Origin: Atribacteraceae bacterium
GTDB lineage: Bacteria > Atribacterota > Atribacteria > Atribacterales > Atribacteraceae
Length of the DNA stretch: 39,632 bases
NCBI GenBank assembly: GCA_035477455.1
Contig: DATIKP010000136.1
Span: 1 to 39,632 of the forward strand
Direction of reading: 5' to 3'
The notes below the pieces were generated by a model. The model saw nothing but the letters and a program-made list of their open reading frames with translations, was not told the origin of the DNA and did not search any database. Below, piece by piece: positions 1-7,082 of the stretch. A program made the translations under genes and the position numbers. Position 1 is the first letter of the stretch, and each line of letters begins with the position of its first letter.

Positions 1-1
1 T

Positions 2-193
2 GCCTGTTGCGATGAACTCCCTGATATCACCTTCACGGAAGCCTTGCGATTGGTCTGTGAATTGTTTACCCAGATTCTGCAGGAAGTCTTTCACGTTCCG
101 GCGACTCATCTGAAAAAGTCAATATCCGCATTCTGGAACCAGGTTCCCTCATGGTTGAGGGAGAAACTCATAATTGTGAGGTGCGAAAGTTGA
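2..193 (+). pseudogene. C-terminal fragment of a probable transposase (open at window edge)
   Basis: An open frame enters from the left edge and stops at 191-193 (TGA), giving about 63 residues rich in helix formers and ending WLREKLIIVRCES. I do not recognise a domain. The transposase call rests on context: the last codons run into a sequence (147-195) that recurs as an isolated inverted copy at 31996-32044, as expected when a transposase gene ends inside the terminal repeat of its insertion sequence. Whether the gene is intact cannot be judged because its start lies outside the window. Confidence 0.4.
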
Positions 194-195
194 AT
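147..195 (+). repeat. IS terminal-type repeat, copy A
   Basis: About 49 bases ending GTGCGAAAGTTGAAT match the minus strand of 31996-32044 with only about six differences. The unit contains two short related blocks (CTCATGGTTG and CTCATAATTG), a layout often seen at transposase-binding IS ends. It coincides with the end of the fragment CDS at 2-193, so it is read as the right end of an insertion sequence lying mostly outside the window. Confidence 0.55.
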
Positions 196-347
196 TATCG
201 CATATAGTGTACCGCAACCGGGTTTTGTCTTTCATGATCAGCGAGCGATTGCATTCACTTCCTTCTCTACCTCTGTCGGATACGCCGATTGGTTGGCTCT
301 CTGAAAATAGAACGTAGACAACAATATCCTTTACTCCGGGTGAATTC

Positions 348-1523
348 TCAGACTACGAACGATTCATCGGAGGTTGCCGGAGCACGCCGTTTTTCGAAAA
401 GGGAAAGTTGGCCACTGGCCCGTTTTCCATTGATCAAAAGATAGGAAGCGGCGACACCCGTCCGAACCCCCAGCTTACGCAAAGACTCCGCCTCCCGGAA
501 CGGGGCGAGGCGCTGGGTAGTCAGGATTTTTTTGGCTGAAACCGGACCAATTCCCGGTACCCGCAACAGTTCCTGGTAGGTTGCCCGGTTTATTTCCACC
601 GGGAAAAATTCCGGATGATTGATCGCCCAAACTTTCTTTGGGTCGGTTTTCAGGAAAAGATTCCCTCCCTGGTCGAAAATCAGCTCTTCCGGCTGGAATC
701 CATACTTTCGCAGGAGAAAATCGGCCTGGTATAAGCGATGTTCCCGCCAGGTCGACTCCCCTTGCTTTTCAGCCAAGGGTGTTCTGTCCACCGGTTGAAA
801 AGCGCTGTAATACGCCCTGGCCATCCCGTATTCCCGATAGAGACCGGCAATCGTTTCAATAATTTGCCGGTCGTTCTCCTTACTCCCCCCCACCACCAGT
901 TGGGTGGTAAAGCCGGCCGCCGCTTTCAGTCCTTTTCGTGCGTATTCCCGGAGCAAGACGAATTGACTCCAGATCCGGGCAAAATCCTTCTGGGGGGCTA
1001 TGGACCTAAGATGCTCGGGGGTCGGCGCTTCAATGTTCACTGAAACCCTGGTGGCCAGCCTCAAGGCCTCCTCAATGTAGTCGGAGGGCGATTCCGGGAG
1101 TATCTTCAAATGAATGTAGCCACCGAAGCGATGTTGGCGGCGCAGGAGATCGGCCGTTTTAAGCATCTCCTCCATGGTCCGGTAAGGATTCCGATCCAAG
1201 GCCGAACTTAAAAAAAGGCCCCGCACCCGCTTTTGCTGATGAAGAAGCAGAAAAAGCCTGACCAGTTCTTCGGCGGTGAAACGGCTGCGCACTCCCAGTC
1301 TACCCTCCCGGTTGGAACAATAGTAGCAGTTATGCGAACAATGATTGGATAAAAGGATTTTCAAGAGATTTGCCTTTTTTCCATTGGGGAACACCGCGGG
1401 ATAAATCCATCCCCCACCGGGCTTCCTCCGCCGCGGTTCCTGGGCAAAGCAAGCGCCGCATAGGTCGTATTGAGCTGCCTTACCCAGAACCTCCACCTTT
1501 TCATCGAAGGTCAGGTTTTTCAT
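348..1523 (-). CDS. Radical SAM protein with C-terminal helix-hairpin-helix (putative DNA modification/repair family)
   Basis: About 391 residues. The radical SAM cluster motif CSHNCYYC (CX3CX2C) sits near residue 65. A helix-hairpin-helix motif (VPGIGPVSAKKIL) lies near the C-terminus. This pairing is characteristic of the family annotated as putative DNA modification/repair radical SAM protein, often found next to a uracil-DNA-glycosylase-like gene; the true reaction is unknown. Two further cysteines (LCGACF) lie in the N-terminal 35 residues. ATG at 1523 is chosen; an upstream in-frame TTG at 1541 would add six residues and neither start has a convincing ribosome-binding site. No uracil-DNA-glycosylase partner lies in the window. 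It is divergent from the tRNA gene. Confidence 0.85.
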   Translation of the reverse strand: MKNLTFDEKVEVLGKAAQYDLCGACFAQEPRRRKPGGGWIYPAVFPNGKKANLLKILLSNHCSHNCYYCSNREGRLGVRSRFTAEELVRLFLLLHQQKRVRGLFLSSALDRNPYRTMEEMLKTADLLRRQHRFGGYIHLKILPESPSDYIEEALRLATRVSVNIEAPTPEHLRSIAPQKDFARIWSQFVLLREYARKGLKAAAGFTTQLVVGGSKENDRQIIETIAGLYREYGMARAYYSAFQPVDRTPLAEKQGESTWREHRLYQADFLLRKYGFQPEELIFDQGGNLFLKTDPKKVWAINHPEFFPVEINRATYQELLRVPGIGPVSAKKILTTQRLAPFREAESLRKLGVRTGVAASYLLINGKRASGQLSLFEKRRAPATSDESFVV

Positions 1524-1580
1524 ACCTATTTTGTAGCGCAAATCAGCCTAATTGTCTATCTCGTCCCTACCCGGAAATCC

Positions 1581-1609
1581 TTGAACAGAAGCCGACATTG
1601 TGATACTGT
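1581..1609 (+). promoter_or_regulatory. Possible sigma-A-type promoter of the tRNA gene
   Basis: TTGAAC (1581-1586) and TACTGT (1604-1609) are 17 bases apart, and the predicted start point falls just before the tRNA at 1621. Both hexamers are imperfect, so the call rests on spacing and position. Confidence 0.35.
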
Positions 1610-1620
1610 ATGTGCGGAGT

Positions 1621-1695
1621 GGGTCCATAGCTCAGGGGTAGAGCAGCCGGCTCATAACCGGCCGGTCCCTGGTTCGATCCCAGGTGGACCCACCA
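1621..1695 (+). tRNA. tRNA with CAU anticodon (tRNA-Met elongator or tRNA-Ile2), CCA encoded
   Basis: The cloverleaf can be drawn in full over 75 bases: acceptor GGGTCCA/TGGACCC, D stem GCTC/GAGC, anticodon stem GCCGG/CCGGC around loop CTCATAA, T stem CCTGG/CCAGG with loop TTCGATC, discriminator A and encoded CCA. It is not the initiator: pair 1-72 is G-C and the anticodon stem lacks the three consecutive G-C pairs. The anticodon arm (GGCTCATAACCG) followed by GGTC resembles the Bacillus tRNA-Ile2 whose C34 is converted to lysidine by TilS, so isoleucine identity is a real possibility. The gene runs close to the NIF3-family gene on the same strand. Confidence 0.95.
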
Positions 1696-1719
1696 GAAAA
1701 TCTACGCAGGGAATGGTTC

Positions 1720-2826
1720 ATGGAAGAACTGGAAACCCTCGTTACTTTTTTCGACTCTTTTTGTCCGCCGTCCCTGGCTTTTCCCGAAGATCCCACCGGT
1801 ATTCATATCTCAGGTTCCGGAAAACCAATCGGGAAAGTGCTGGCTGCGTTAGAGCTGAACCCCGCGGTTTTTCAAAAAACCTTGGCGCTTGACGCCGGTT
1901 TTCTCTTCCTTCACCATCCACCGCTTTGGGAACCCCTCAACCGTCTGTCACGGAAAGATCTCTGGACCAATATGCTTTGCGAGCTGTATCATCGGGGGGT
2001 CTGTGTCCTGGCTCACCACACCAACCTGGATTGTCAGAAACCAGGCATGTCCGAGCAATGGATGGAGGGTCTTGCTCTCGCGGGTCCCTCCTCCCCCCTG
2101 TTACCCCGGACGGCCGCTCCTGAATATACGGTGGTCACCTTTACCCCTCCGGGAGCACTGGACAAAATCAGAGACGGCGCTTTCAAGGCGGGAGGGGGAA
2201 CGATCGGCCGCTACCGGGAATGCAGCTTTTCCACCCCGGGGACCGGAACCTACACCCCACAAAGCGGGGCTTTGCCCTACCGGGGAAATGTTGGGCAACG
2301 GGAAACAATTCCGGAAGTCCGACTGGAGATCCACGTCGATTCTTCCCGTCTGGCACGGGTTGTGACTGCGTTACACAACGCGCACCCCTATGAAAATCCG
2401 GTCATCGACGTCTACCCTCTCCCGCCCGCCACTCCGTCCTTGACCGGGTTGGGCCGTCTGATCCACCTGACCGAGGCCATAGATTCAGAAACCCTCTTTA
2501 ACCGGGCTCAGGAGCTTTTTTCCCATCAATGCCGCCTGGATGCTCCATACGGCGAGATTCCTGCCGTTCTCCGAAAAATCGCTCTGTGCCCGGGAAGCGG
2601 CAGTTCCTTACTGCCCGCGGTTTTGGATAGTGACCCCCAAATCTATCTCACCGGTGATCTTTCCCACCACCAAGTGGAAAAACTACGTCTCAACGGGATT
2701 TTCTCCCTCCAGGTGCCCCATGGCCCGGGAGAGCGGTATGCCTTCAGAAAAATCTTTCACAGAATCCGGGAACAGGCCTGCCGGGAGCAACTCAAGGCGG
2801 AACTCGTCTTCGAAGATGAATGTTAG
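1720..2826 (+). CDS. NIF3/YqfO-family dinuclear metal-centre protein
   Basis: 368 residues, the long form with an inserted PII-like domain. The metal-binding pattern is visible: FLHHPPLW near residue 65, HTNLDC near 105, and the C-terminal YLTGDLSHHQ followed by HGPGERYAF. Residues about 130-240 form the inserted domain, including LHNAHPYENPVIDVYPL, typical of the YqfO/CutA-like insert. Family members are hexameric or toroidal metalloproteins annotated as GTP cyclohydrolase I type 2 or Nif3-like; the cellular role is not settled. ATG 1720 is chosen because an AGGGA ribosome-binding site lies upstream. The frame is open back to a GTG at 1684, but that start lies inside the tRNA. The next gene begins 56 bases downstream; NIF3 genes are often followed by this zinc-ribbon family. 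Confidence 0.88.
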   Translation: MEELETLVTFFDSFCPPSLAFPEDPTGIHISGSGKPIGKVLAALELNPAVFQKTLALDAGFLFLHHPPLWEPLNRLSRKDLWTNMLCELYHRGVCVLAHHTNLDCQKPGMSEQWMEGLALAGPSSPLLPRTAAPEYTVVTFTPPGALDKIRDGAFKAGGGTIGRYRECSFSTPGTGTYTPQSGALPYRGNVGQRETIPEVRLEIHVDSSRLARVVTALHNAHPYENPVIDVYPLPPATPSLTGLGRLIHLTEAIDSETLFNRAQELFSHQCRLDAPYGEIPAVLRKIALCPGSGSSLLPAVLDSDPQIYLTGDLSHHQVEKLRLNGIFSLQVPHGPGERYAFRKIFHRIREQACREQLKAELVFEDEC

Positions 2827-2882
2827 CTTTGCGGTAATTGCCATCGGTGCCGGTCCTTTCCGTTACAAGGAGACAAAGTGTT

Positions 2883-3650
2883 GTGTTGACCGTAATCCAA
2901 TCCCTCCTGAATCTACAAATGTTGGACAGCCGTATACGGACTATCCGCAAAAAAATTCAACGAAATGAAGAGGAAAGCGAGCGCTATCTGAGGAAACAGG
3001 AAAACGACCGGAAAAAACTCACCGATCTCAAGCCAATGAAAGAACGGGAAATGCTGGCCCTAGCCAATAAAGAACTGGAACTGAAGGGAGTCGAAGCGAA
3101 GCTGGATGCTCTGAAAAAGAAACTCTACAGTGGAGATATCACCTCATCGAAAGAACTCTCCCAATGGGAAAAGAACATGGAGATCTTCGAAAAATTAAAA
3201 GAACGCCTGGAGGAAGAAATTATCACCCAAATGGTACACGTTGAAACATTCCAGGTTTCTTTTGAAGAGGAAGTAAGCCGGATCAAGCAGCAGGATAGCC
3301 GGGTAGAACACTTTCTTGGCCAGGCTCAGGAAGAGCTGGTTGTGTTGACCGAGGAACTGTCCGGGTTGACCCAGAAACGGGAAAGAGTCACTTCCACGAT
3401 ACCCGCTCCCGTGTACCGGGAATACGACAAGCTTATCCAACGAATAACCGATCCACTCGCCGAACTGGTCGAAGAAACCTGCGGGGGCTGTAGGCTGACC
3501 GTACCCCTTGCTATCGAGAAAGCCGCCCGCAAGGAAGAAGGGTTAATCCGTTGTCCGAACTGCAGCCGGTTTCTTTATTCCAAACCTAAGGATAGCATTT
3601 ATAAGTCCAATCGGTTATACTTAAAAGCGGGTGAGGGGACGTTCGGGTAA
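2883..3650 (+). CDS. Coiled-coil protein with C4-type zinc ribbon (CT398/CdsZ-like family)
   Basis: 255 residues. Residues about 10-185 are a long charged heptad-rich coiled coil (many E, K, R and L). The C-terminus carries a four-cysteine zinc ribbon, CGGC about 25 residues before CPNC. This architecture matches the bacterial zinc-ribbon family that includes chlamydial CT398, proposed to act as a nucleic-acid or protein adaptor; function here is unproven. The start is taken as GTG 2883, ten bases after AAGGAG (2867-2872); TTG 2886 is an alternative. The last seven codons overlap the RNase P RNA gene, and the stop codon lies inside it. Confidence 0.8.
   Translation: MLTVIQSLLNLQMLDSRIRTIRKKIQRNEEESERYLRKQENDRKKLTDLKPMKEREMLALANKELELKGVEAKLDALKKKLYSGDITSSKELSQWEKNMEIFEKLKERLEEEIITQMVHVETFQVSFEEEVSRIKQQDSRVEHFLGQAQEELVVLTEELSGLTQKRERVTSTIPAPVYREYDKLIQRITDPLAELVEETCGGCRLTVPLAIEKAARKEEGLIRCPNCSRFLYSKPKDSIYKSNRLYLKAGEGTFG
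3616..3621 (+). promoter_or_regulatory. Probable -10 element of rnpB inside the preceding CDS
   Basis: TATACT matches the -10 consensus at five of six positions and would start transcription near 3628, at the first base of the RNase P P1 helix. No good -35 is visible (TAGCAT at 17-base spacing). Confidence 0.4.
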
Positions 3651-3996
3651 TCGCGGGTGGAAAACCCACTCGAGGAAAGTCCGAGCTCCACAGAGCAGGG
3701 TACTGGGTAACACCCAGCGGGGGTAACCCCGGGAAAGTGCCACAGAGAGGGAAACCGCCTCCGGTCATGCCGGAGGCAAGGGTGAAAAGGTGAGGTAAAA
3801 GCTCACCGGGCAACGGGTGACCGTTGTGCCAGGTAAACCCTACCCGGAGCAAGGCCAAATAGGAAGGGTTGAGGTTGCTCGCCGACCTTCGGGTTGGCCG
3901 CTTGAGGAACCGGGAAACCGGCTCCCCAGACAGATGGTTACCACCTCCCCCGTTCCGGGGGAGGACAGAACTCGGCTTACAGAATGTCCCCCCACC
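3630..3996 (+). ncRNA. rnpB: RNase P RNA (class A)
   Basis: The catalytic RNA that trims tRNA 5' ends. Conserved region I (GAGGAAAGTCC at 3672-3682) and conserved region V (ACAGAACTCGGCTTACAG near 3965-3982) can form helix P4. The internal GGTAAACCC near 3833 is the L15 loop that pairs with the tRNA CCA end. The termini pair as P1: GGTGAGGGGAC (3630-3640) with GTCCCCCCACC (3986-3996), one mismatch. Length is about 367 bases, normal for the ancestral A type. The ends are set by P1. No clear intrinsic terminator was found in the 243 bases downstream (3997-4239), where I see no gene. Confidence 0.96.
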
Positions 3997-4239
3997 TCTG
4001 TACCTCTAGGTATATTCCACTTACTAGATATTATGTTCTCATTCCTCTTTTCACTGAAAACTGACCGAGCCGTTCAACCGTTTGACTTTCCCGCACCGAG
4101 CAGGATCAGTATCCTGCAGTTACACACCAACCGCGAAGTTTGAGGATCTGTGCGATGTTAACTGAAATTCTTCACCTCCCTTACTTATCATCAAGTCTTT
4201 TAACTATACGTAGAACACGTTACAAAAAAAACCGCCACC

Positions 4240-5337
4240 TCACACCCGTCCCAATTTATCGTATATTCCATATTCTCTGACCGTTTTCAGAAACGTCAAA
4301 AAGTTTTCCACCGGAGTGTCCAACTGCACGTGATGAGTCGGTGAGATGAGAAATCCTCCACCCGGAGCCATTGTCCGCAGCCTTTTTAGTGTTTCCCGTT
4401 TCACGTCGTCTTGATTCCCAAAGGGGAGCGTGTGTTGCTCGTCGATAGTTCCCCAGAACGACAGCCGCTTCCCGTAGCGCTTTTTCAAGTCCTCCGGATC
4501 CATGGCCAAGGGCTGGATCGGATTCAGGACATCGATTCCCACTTCGATCAGTTCGTCAATGATGGGCAGAATATTACCGTCGCTGTGATAGGCAATCTGG
4601 AGATCAGGCTTGAGTGTCTTTAATTCGTGACACAGCGCGGCCATCCGGGGCTTGAGATAGCGCCGCCAAAGTTCCGGTGAGATGAGCATTCCCCGCTGGG
4701 TCCCAACGTCATCGCCCAGCCAGATACCGTCCACCCCCATCTGCACCATTTGTTTGGCCGCTTCCCGGTGGTAATGAAAGGGAATATCCAGGATCTGGTG
4801 GGCCTTTTCCTCATTCAACACCAGGTCCATCAGCAACCGGTCAAGACCCCTGAGATACCAGGCTCCCTCGAATATCGTACACACCGTCACCCCCAGCACA
4901 TACCAATCACGACCGTAGTCCCGGATTAAGCCGGCAAGCGGGCGATACAGTTCTTCCCGGAAAGGGTCGGGGGGCCGGTAATCATCGATCACCGCGTCGT
5001 CGGCCAACGGATGCTGTTCGATTTCCGTGTAACGGCCAGTCCCGAAGCGGGTTTCATAAGGCACCTGTTTCCAGCGAATTCCCCATTCGCAGGTATACCG
5101 GTCATCATCCGAAGCATAATATGAGTTGGCGATACCAATTGAGAACTGAACGAGGTCAAGTCCAAGGGCTTCTTCAAGATCATGAACCACTCCGCCGTGG
5201 GGATTCACCGGGGTAAGGGGAAGGTGGAGCTTCGCACGGAGAAGTTGGGCAAATTCGGGCACAAAGCTGGCGGTGACCGGCACCCGATCGCCTACCTGTC
5301 GGCGCAAGGCGATCTTCACTCTTTCTTTGGCGTTCAT
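4240..5337 (-). CDS. URO-D-fold protein (uroporphyrinogen decarboxylase family, not HemE)
   Basis: 365 residues across the whole URO-D TIM barrel. It starts MNAKERVKIALRRQVGDRVP, the usual opening of the MtaA/CmuA-like side of the family, and lacks the RQAGR substrate motif of true HemE. Near residue 250 it reads YHSDGN where MtaA-type methyltransferases have a His-X-Cys zinc motif, so one expected zinc-ligand cysteine is Asp. The C-terminal GGGFLISPTHHVQLDTPVEN is typical of these catabolic paralogues. Such proteins are usually linked to corrinoid-dependent methyl transfer or to uncharacterised catabolism; no corrinoid protein is present here. AGGAG lies five bases before the ATG. It follows the second URO-D gene after 48 bases, so the two probably form an operon. 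Confidence 0.82.
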   Translation of the reverse strand: MNAKERVKIALRRQVGDRVPVTASFVPEFAQLLRAKLHLPLTPVNPHGGVVHDLEEALGLDLVQFSIGIANSYYASDDDRYTCEWGIRWKQVPYETRFGTGRYTEIEQHPLADDAVIDDYRPPDPFREELYRPLAGLIRDYGRDWYVLGVTVCTIFEGAWYLRGLDRLLMDLVLNEEKAHQILDIPFHYHREAAKQMVQMGVDGIWLGDDVGTQRGMLISPELWRRYLKPRMAALCHELKTLKPDLQIAYHSDGNILPIIDELIEVGIDVLNPIQPLAMDPEDLKKRYGKRLSFWGTIDEQHTLPFGNQDDVKRETLKRLRTMAPGGGFLISPTHHVQLDTPVENFLTFLKTVREYGIYDKLGRV

Positions 5338-5385
5338 CCGTCTCCTCCCAAACCACTTCTTTCAACGCTTCATCGTATGAATCTG

Positions 5386-6507
5386 CTAAACCCCACCACT
5401 CAAACTCTTACCAGTGGCCAGGGAATTCAGAGTCTTCACCTTCGGTTTCCAGGCCTTGTAACCCCGGTACATAGCCAGCGCGCTTTCCACCGGAACCAGT
5501 TCATGAACCTCGCTGTCCGAACCGAAAAAAACCCCTCCCCGGGGTACCATTTCCGATGCCAGATCATATGCTTCCTGTTCGATCTGGGCGGGTGGGACAA
5601 AGGGCAGCGTCTGGCTGCAGCTTATTCCACCCAGCAACAAAAGGTCGGGATACCGCCTCCGTACATCGGTCATGCTCATGCCCGCCGCCTGCTCGACCGG
5701 ATGAAAACCATCGATCTCGACCTCGCTCACCAGAAGTTCCAGGAGAGGGTTAACGTTCCCATCGCTGTGAAAGATACATTGTAGGCCGGCCTTTTTAGCA
5801 GGAGCATAGACTCTTTTCCAGCGAGGAACCATTTTTTCCCGTAAAAAGGCTGGGGGAAAAATCGAACCGGTGGTACTGGCGATATCATCATTCTGTGAAA
5901 AAATCGGGGAGGTCGGCATTTCGGCATGAGCCTCGGAAACCGCTTCCCCATAGACAGTAAACACTTCCAGGAGGTAGTCGACAATTTCCGGAGCGTCGAT
6001 CATCGCTTCAAAGAAAAGGGAAAAATCGGTATACATATAGGCATCCGTCAAGGCCCCCTCCACGGCAGCCACCCAGACCAGGTCAAATTCGCTGAAAACC
6101 TCCTGAACGCTTTTCAACCATTCTTTGTACCAACTTTTAATTCCCTTCCGGTCCGGCATCCCAGGCAGGTTTTTCTCCAGTTCCGCCAGGCTGGTGAAGG
6201 GCCGGCGGTAAAACCAGGCCGTACCTCCGGTTTCTTTAACCTCCCATCGATCAGGATTGATATTGAAAAACCTGGTCCAAAAATCAAGGGTCCCCCACAA
6301 CCAGTGCTTCTCTGGGTTATGAATATACCGGGTCGAATCCAGGCCAATGGCTTTGAAAAGGCGGGCATTACGTACAACCAGATTGCTCTCCGAGCCGCCA
6401 AACGCTTGTAACAGCTTATTGTTATCGATGAAATCAAAGGTGACGGCTTCCTCGACCGGTTCGAATTTAGCGTTACGGGTGAATCGTTCCAGAGTGCCTC
6501 CGGCCAT
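5386..6507 (-). CDS. Second URO-D-fold protein
   Basis: 373 residues, paralogous to the downstream neighbour at 4240-5337 but clearly diverged. It carries the same FHSDGN signature near residue 240, then GFHPVEQAAGMSM and GGISCSQTLPF, matching LNPIQPLAMD and WGTIDEQHTLPF in the neighbour. It also ends with a GGVFFGSDSEVHELVPVES segment. HemE-type residues are absent. ATG 6507 is preferred because AAGGAGG lies seven bases upstream; an in-frame start at 6525 would include that ribosome-binding site. Two adjacent URO-D proteins with the same Asp-containing motif suggest a heteromeric or sequential function; substrate unknown. Confidence 0.8.
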   Translation of the reverse strand: MAGGTLERFTRNAKFEPVEEAVTFDFIDNNKLLQAFGGSESNLVVRNARLFKAIGLDSTRYIHNPEKHWLWGTLDFWTRFFNINPDRWEVKETGGTAWFYRRPFTSLAELEKNLPGMPDRKGIKSWYKEWLKSVQEVFSEFDLVWVAAVEGALTDAYMYTDFSLFFEAMIDAPEIVDYLLEVFTVYGEAVSEAHAEMPTSPIFSQNDDIASTTGSIFPPAFLREKMVPRWKRVYAPAKKAGLQCIFHSDGNVNPLLELLVSEVEIDGFHPVEQAAGMSMTDVRRRYPDLLLLGGISCSQTLPFVPPAQIEQEAYDLASEMVPRGGVFFGSDSEVHELVPVESALAMYRGYKAWKPKVKTLNSLATGKSLSGGV

Positions 6508-6532
6508 AAAATAGCCTCCTTGCAATACCCTG

Positions 6533-6697
6533 TCATTCCTGCCAAACTCGGTTGCTCCTCCCGCTGATATCCAAATCCAAATACATCGACAGCTTGTTCA
6601 CCAGAAGCTCGCCGTAGCTGGTAAAACTATCGGATAAACATTCATTGAAAACCGGTATGATAGGAAGGTAGATTGCCGCATTGTTTTCATCATTTCT
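6533..6697 (-). pseudogene. Coding-like remnant upstream of the URO-D pair
   Basis: An open stretch of 54 codons between stops encodes protein-like sequence (YLPIIPVFNECLSDSF, then YGELLVNKLSMYLDLDISG) but has no ATG or GTG near its beginning, only an internal GTG late in the frame. It ends 25 bases before the URO-D start, like the end of an operon neighbour. It is in a different frame from the small ORF at 6784-6936 and separated from it by a hairpin. It may be the 3' end of a decayed gene. Not recognised. Confidence 0.3.
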
Positions 6698-6712
6698 TTA
6701 CCGCGAACAATC

Positions 6713-6738
6713 CACACCCCGCACCATGGCGGGGTGTG
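6713..6738 (-). terminator. Strong hairpin downstream of the small ORF
   Basis: A perfect ten-base-pair stem (CACACCCCGC / GCGGGGTGTG) closes a six-base loop, 45 bases after the small ORF's stop. No run of T follows on either strand, so it may be a weak terminator or an RNA-stabilising hairpin. Confidence 0.5.
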
Positions 6739-6783
6739 TGCTCATGCTTACCGGTATCGTCATCGCCAACATGGAACAGGCTT

Positions 6784-6936
6784 TTAATCGCCGATTCCCA
6801 GTTCTTCAATCTTCAGATCGAATTCCAGACCGTCCACATAGAGAAGATCAATAAGCTTTTGAAGAATCACCTGCTCCTCTCCCCGGCTTAAGGGATTACC
6901 CTTTCTTCGAAAACTGGTTAATACCACTTTGATCAT
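6784..6936 (-). CDS. Small ORF of 50 residues, unrecognised
   Basis: ATG at 6936 has a consensus AGGAGG (6945-6950) eight bases upstream, the best ribosome-binding site in this neighbourhood. The product starts MIKVVLTSFRRKGNPLSRGE and ends LKIEELGIGD; it is soluble, with a basic N-terminal part and an acidic, probably helical C-terminal half. I do not recognise a family. A ten-pair hairpin follows the stop, consistent with a monocistronic or leading gene upstream of the URO-D pair. It could be a small regulator or chaperone-like subunit, but nothing in the sequence shows this. Confidence 0.6.
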   Translation of the reverse strand: MIKVVLTSFRRKGNPLSRGEEQVILQKLIDLLYVDGLEFDLKIEELGIGD

Positions 6937-7082
6937 GACCGATTCCTCCTGTTTTATCGTGCATAAGCTCTCTCTTAACTTCTGAATACTACCTTCTGAC
7001 CACTGATGAGCGATTTCTGCTCTCCTACTTTAACCTTCGCTGTCCTGTTTCGCAAGGTTCCGTCCGGGGAATGGAGTGCCTT

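Noticed and set aside
4240-6507. URO-D genes as haem biosynthesis hemE
   Set aside because: The RQAGR motif and HemE active-site context are absent.
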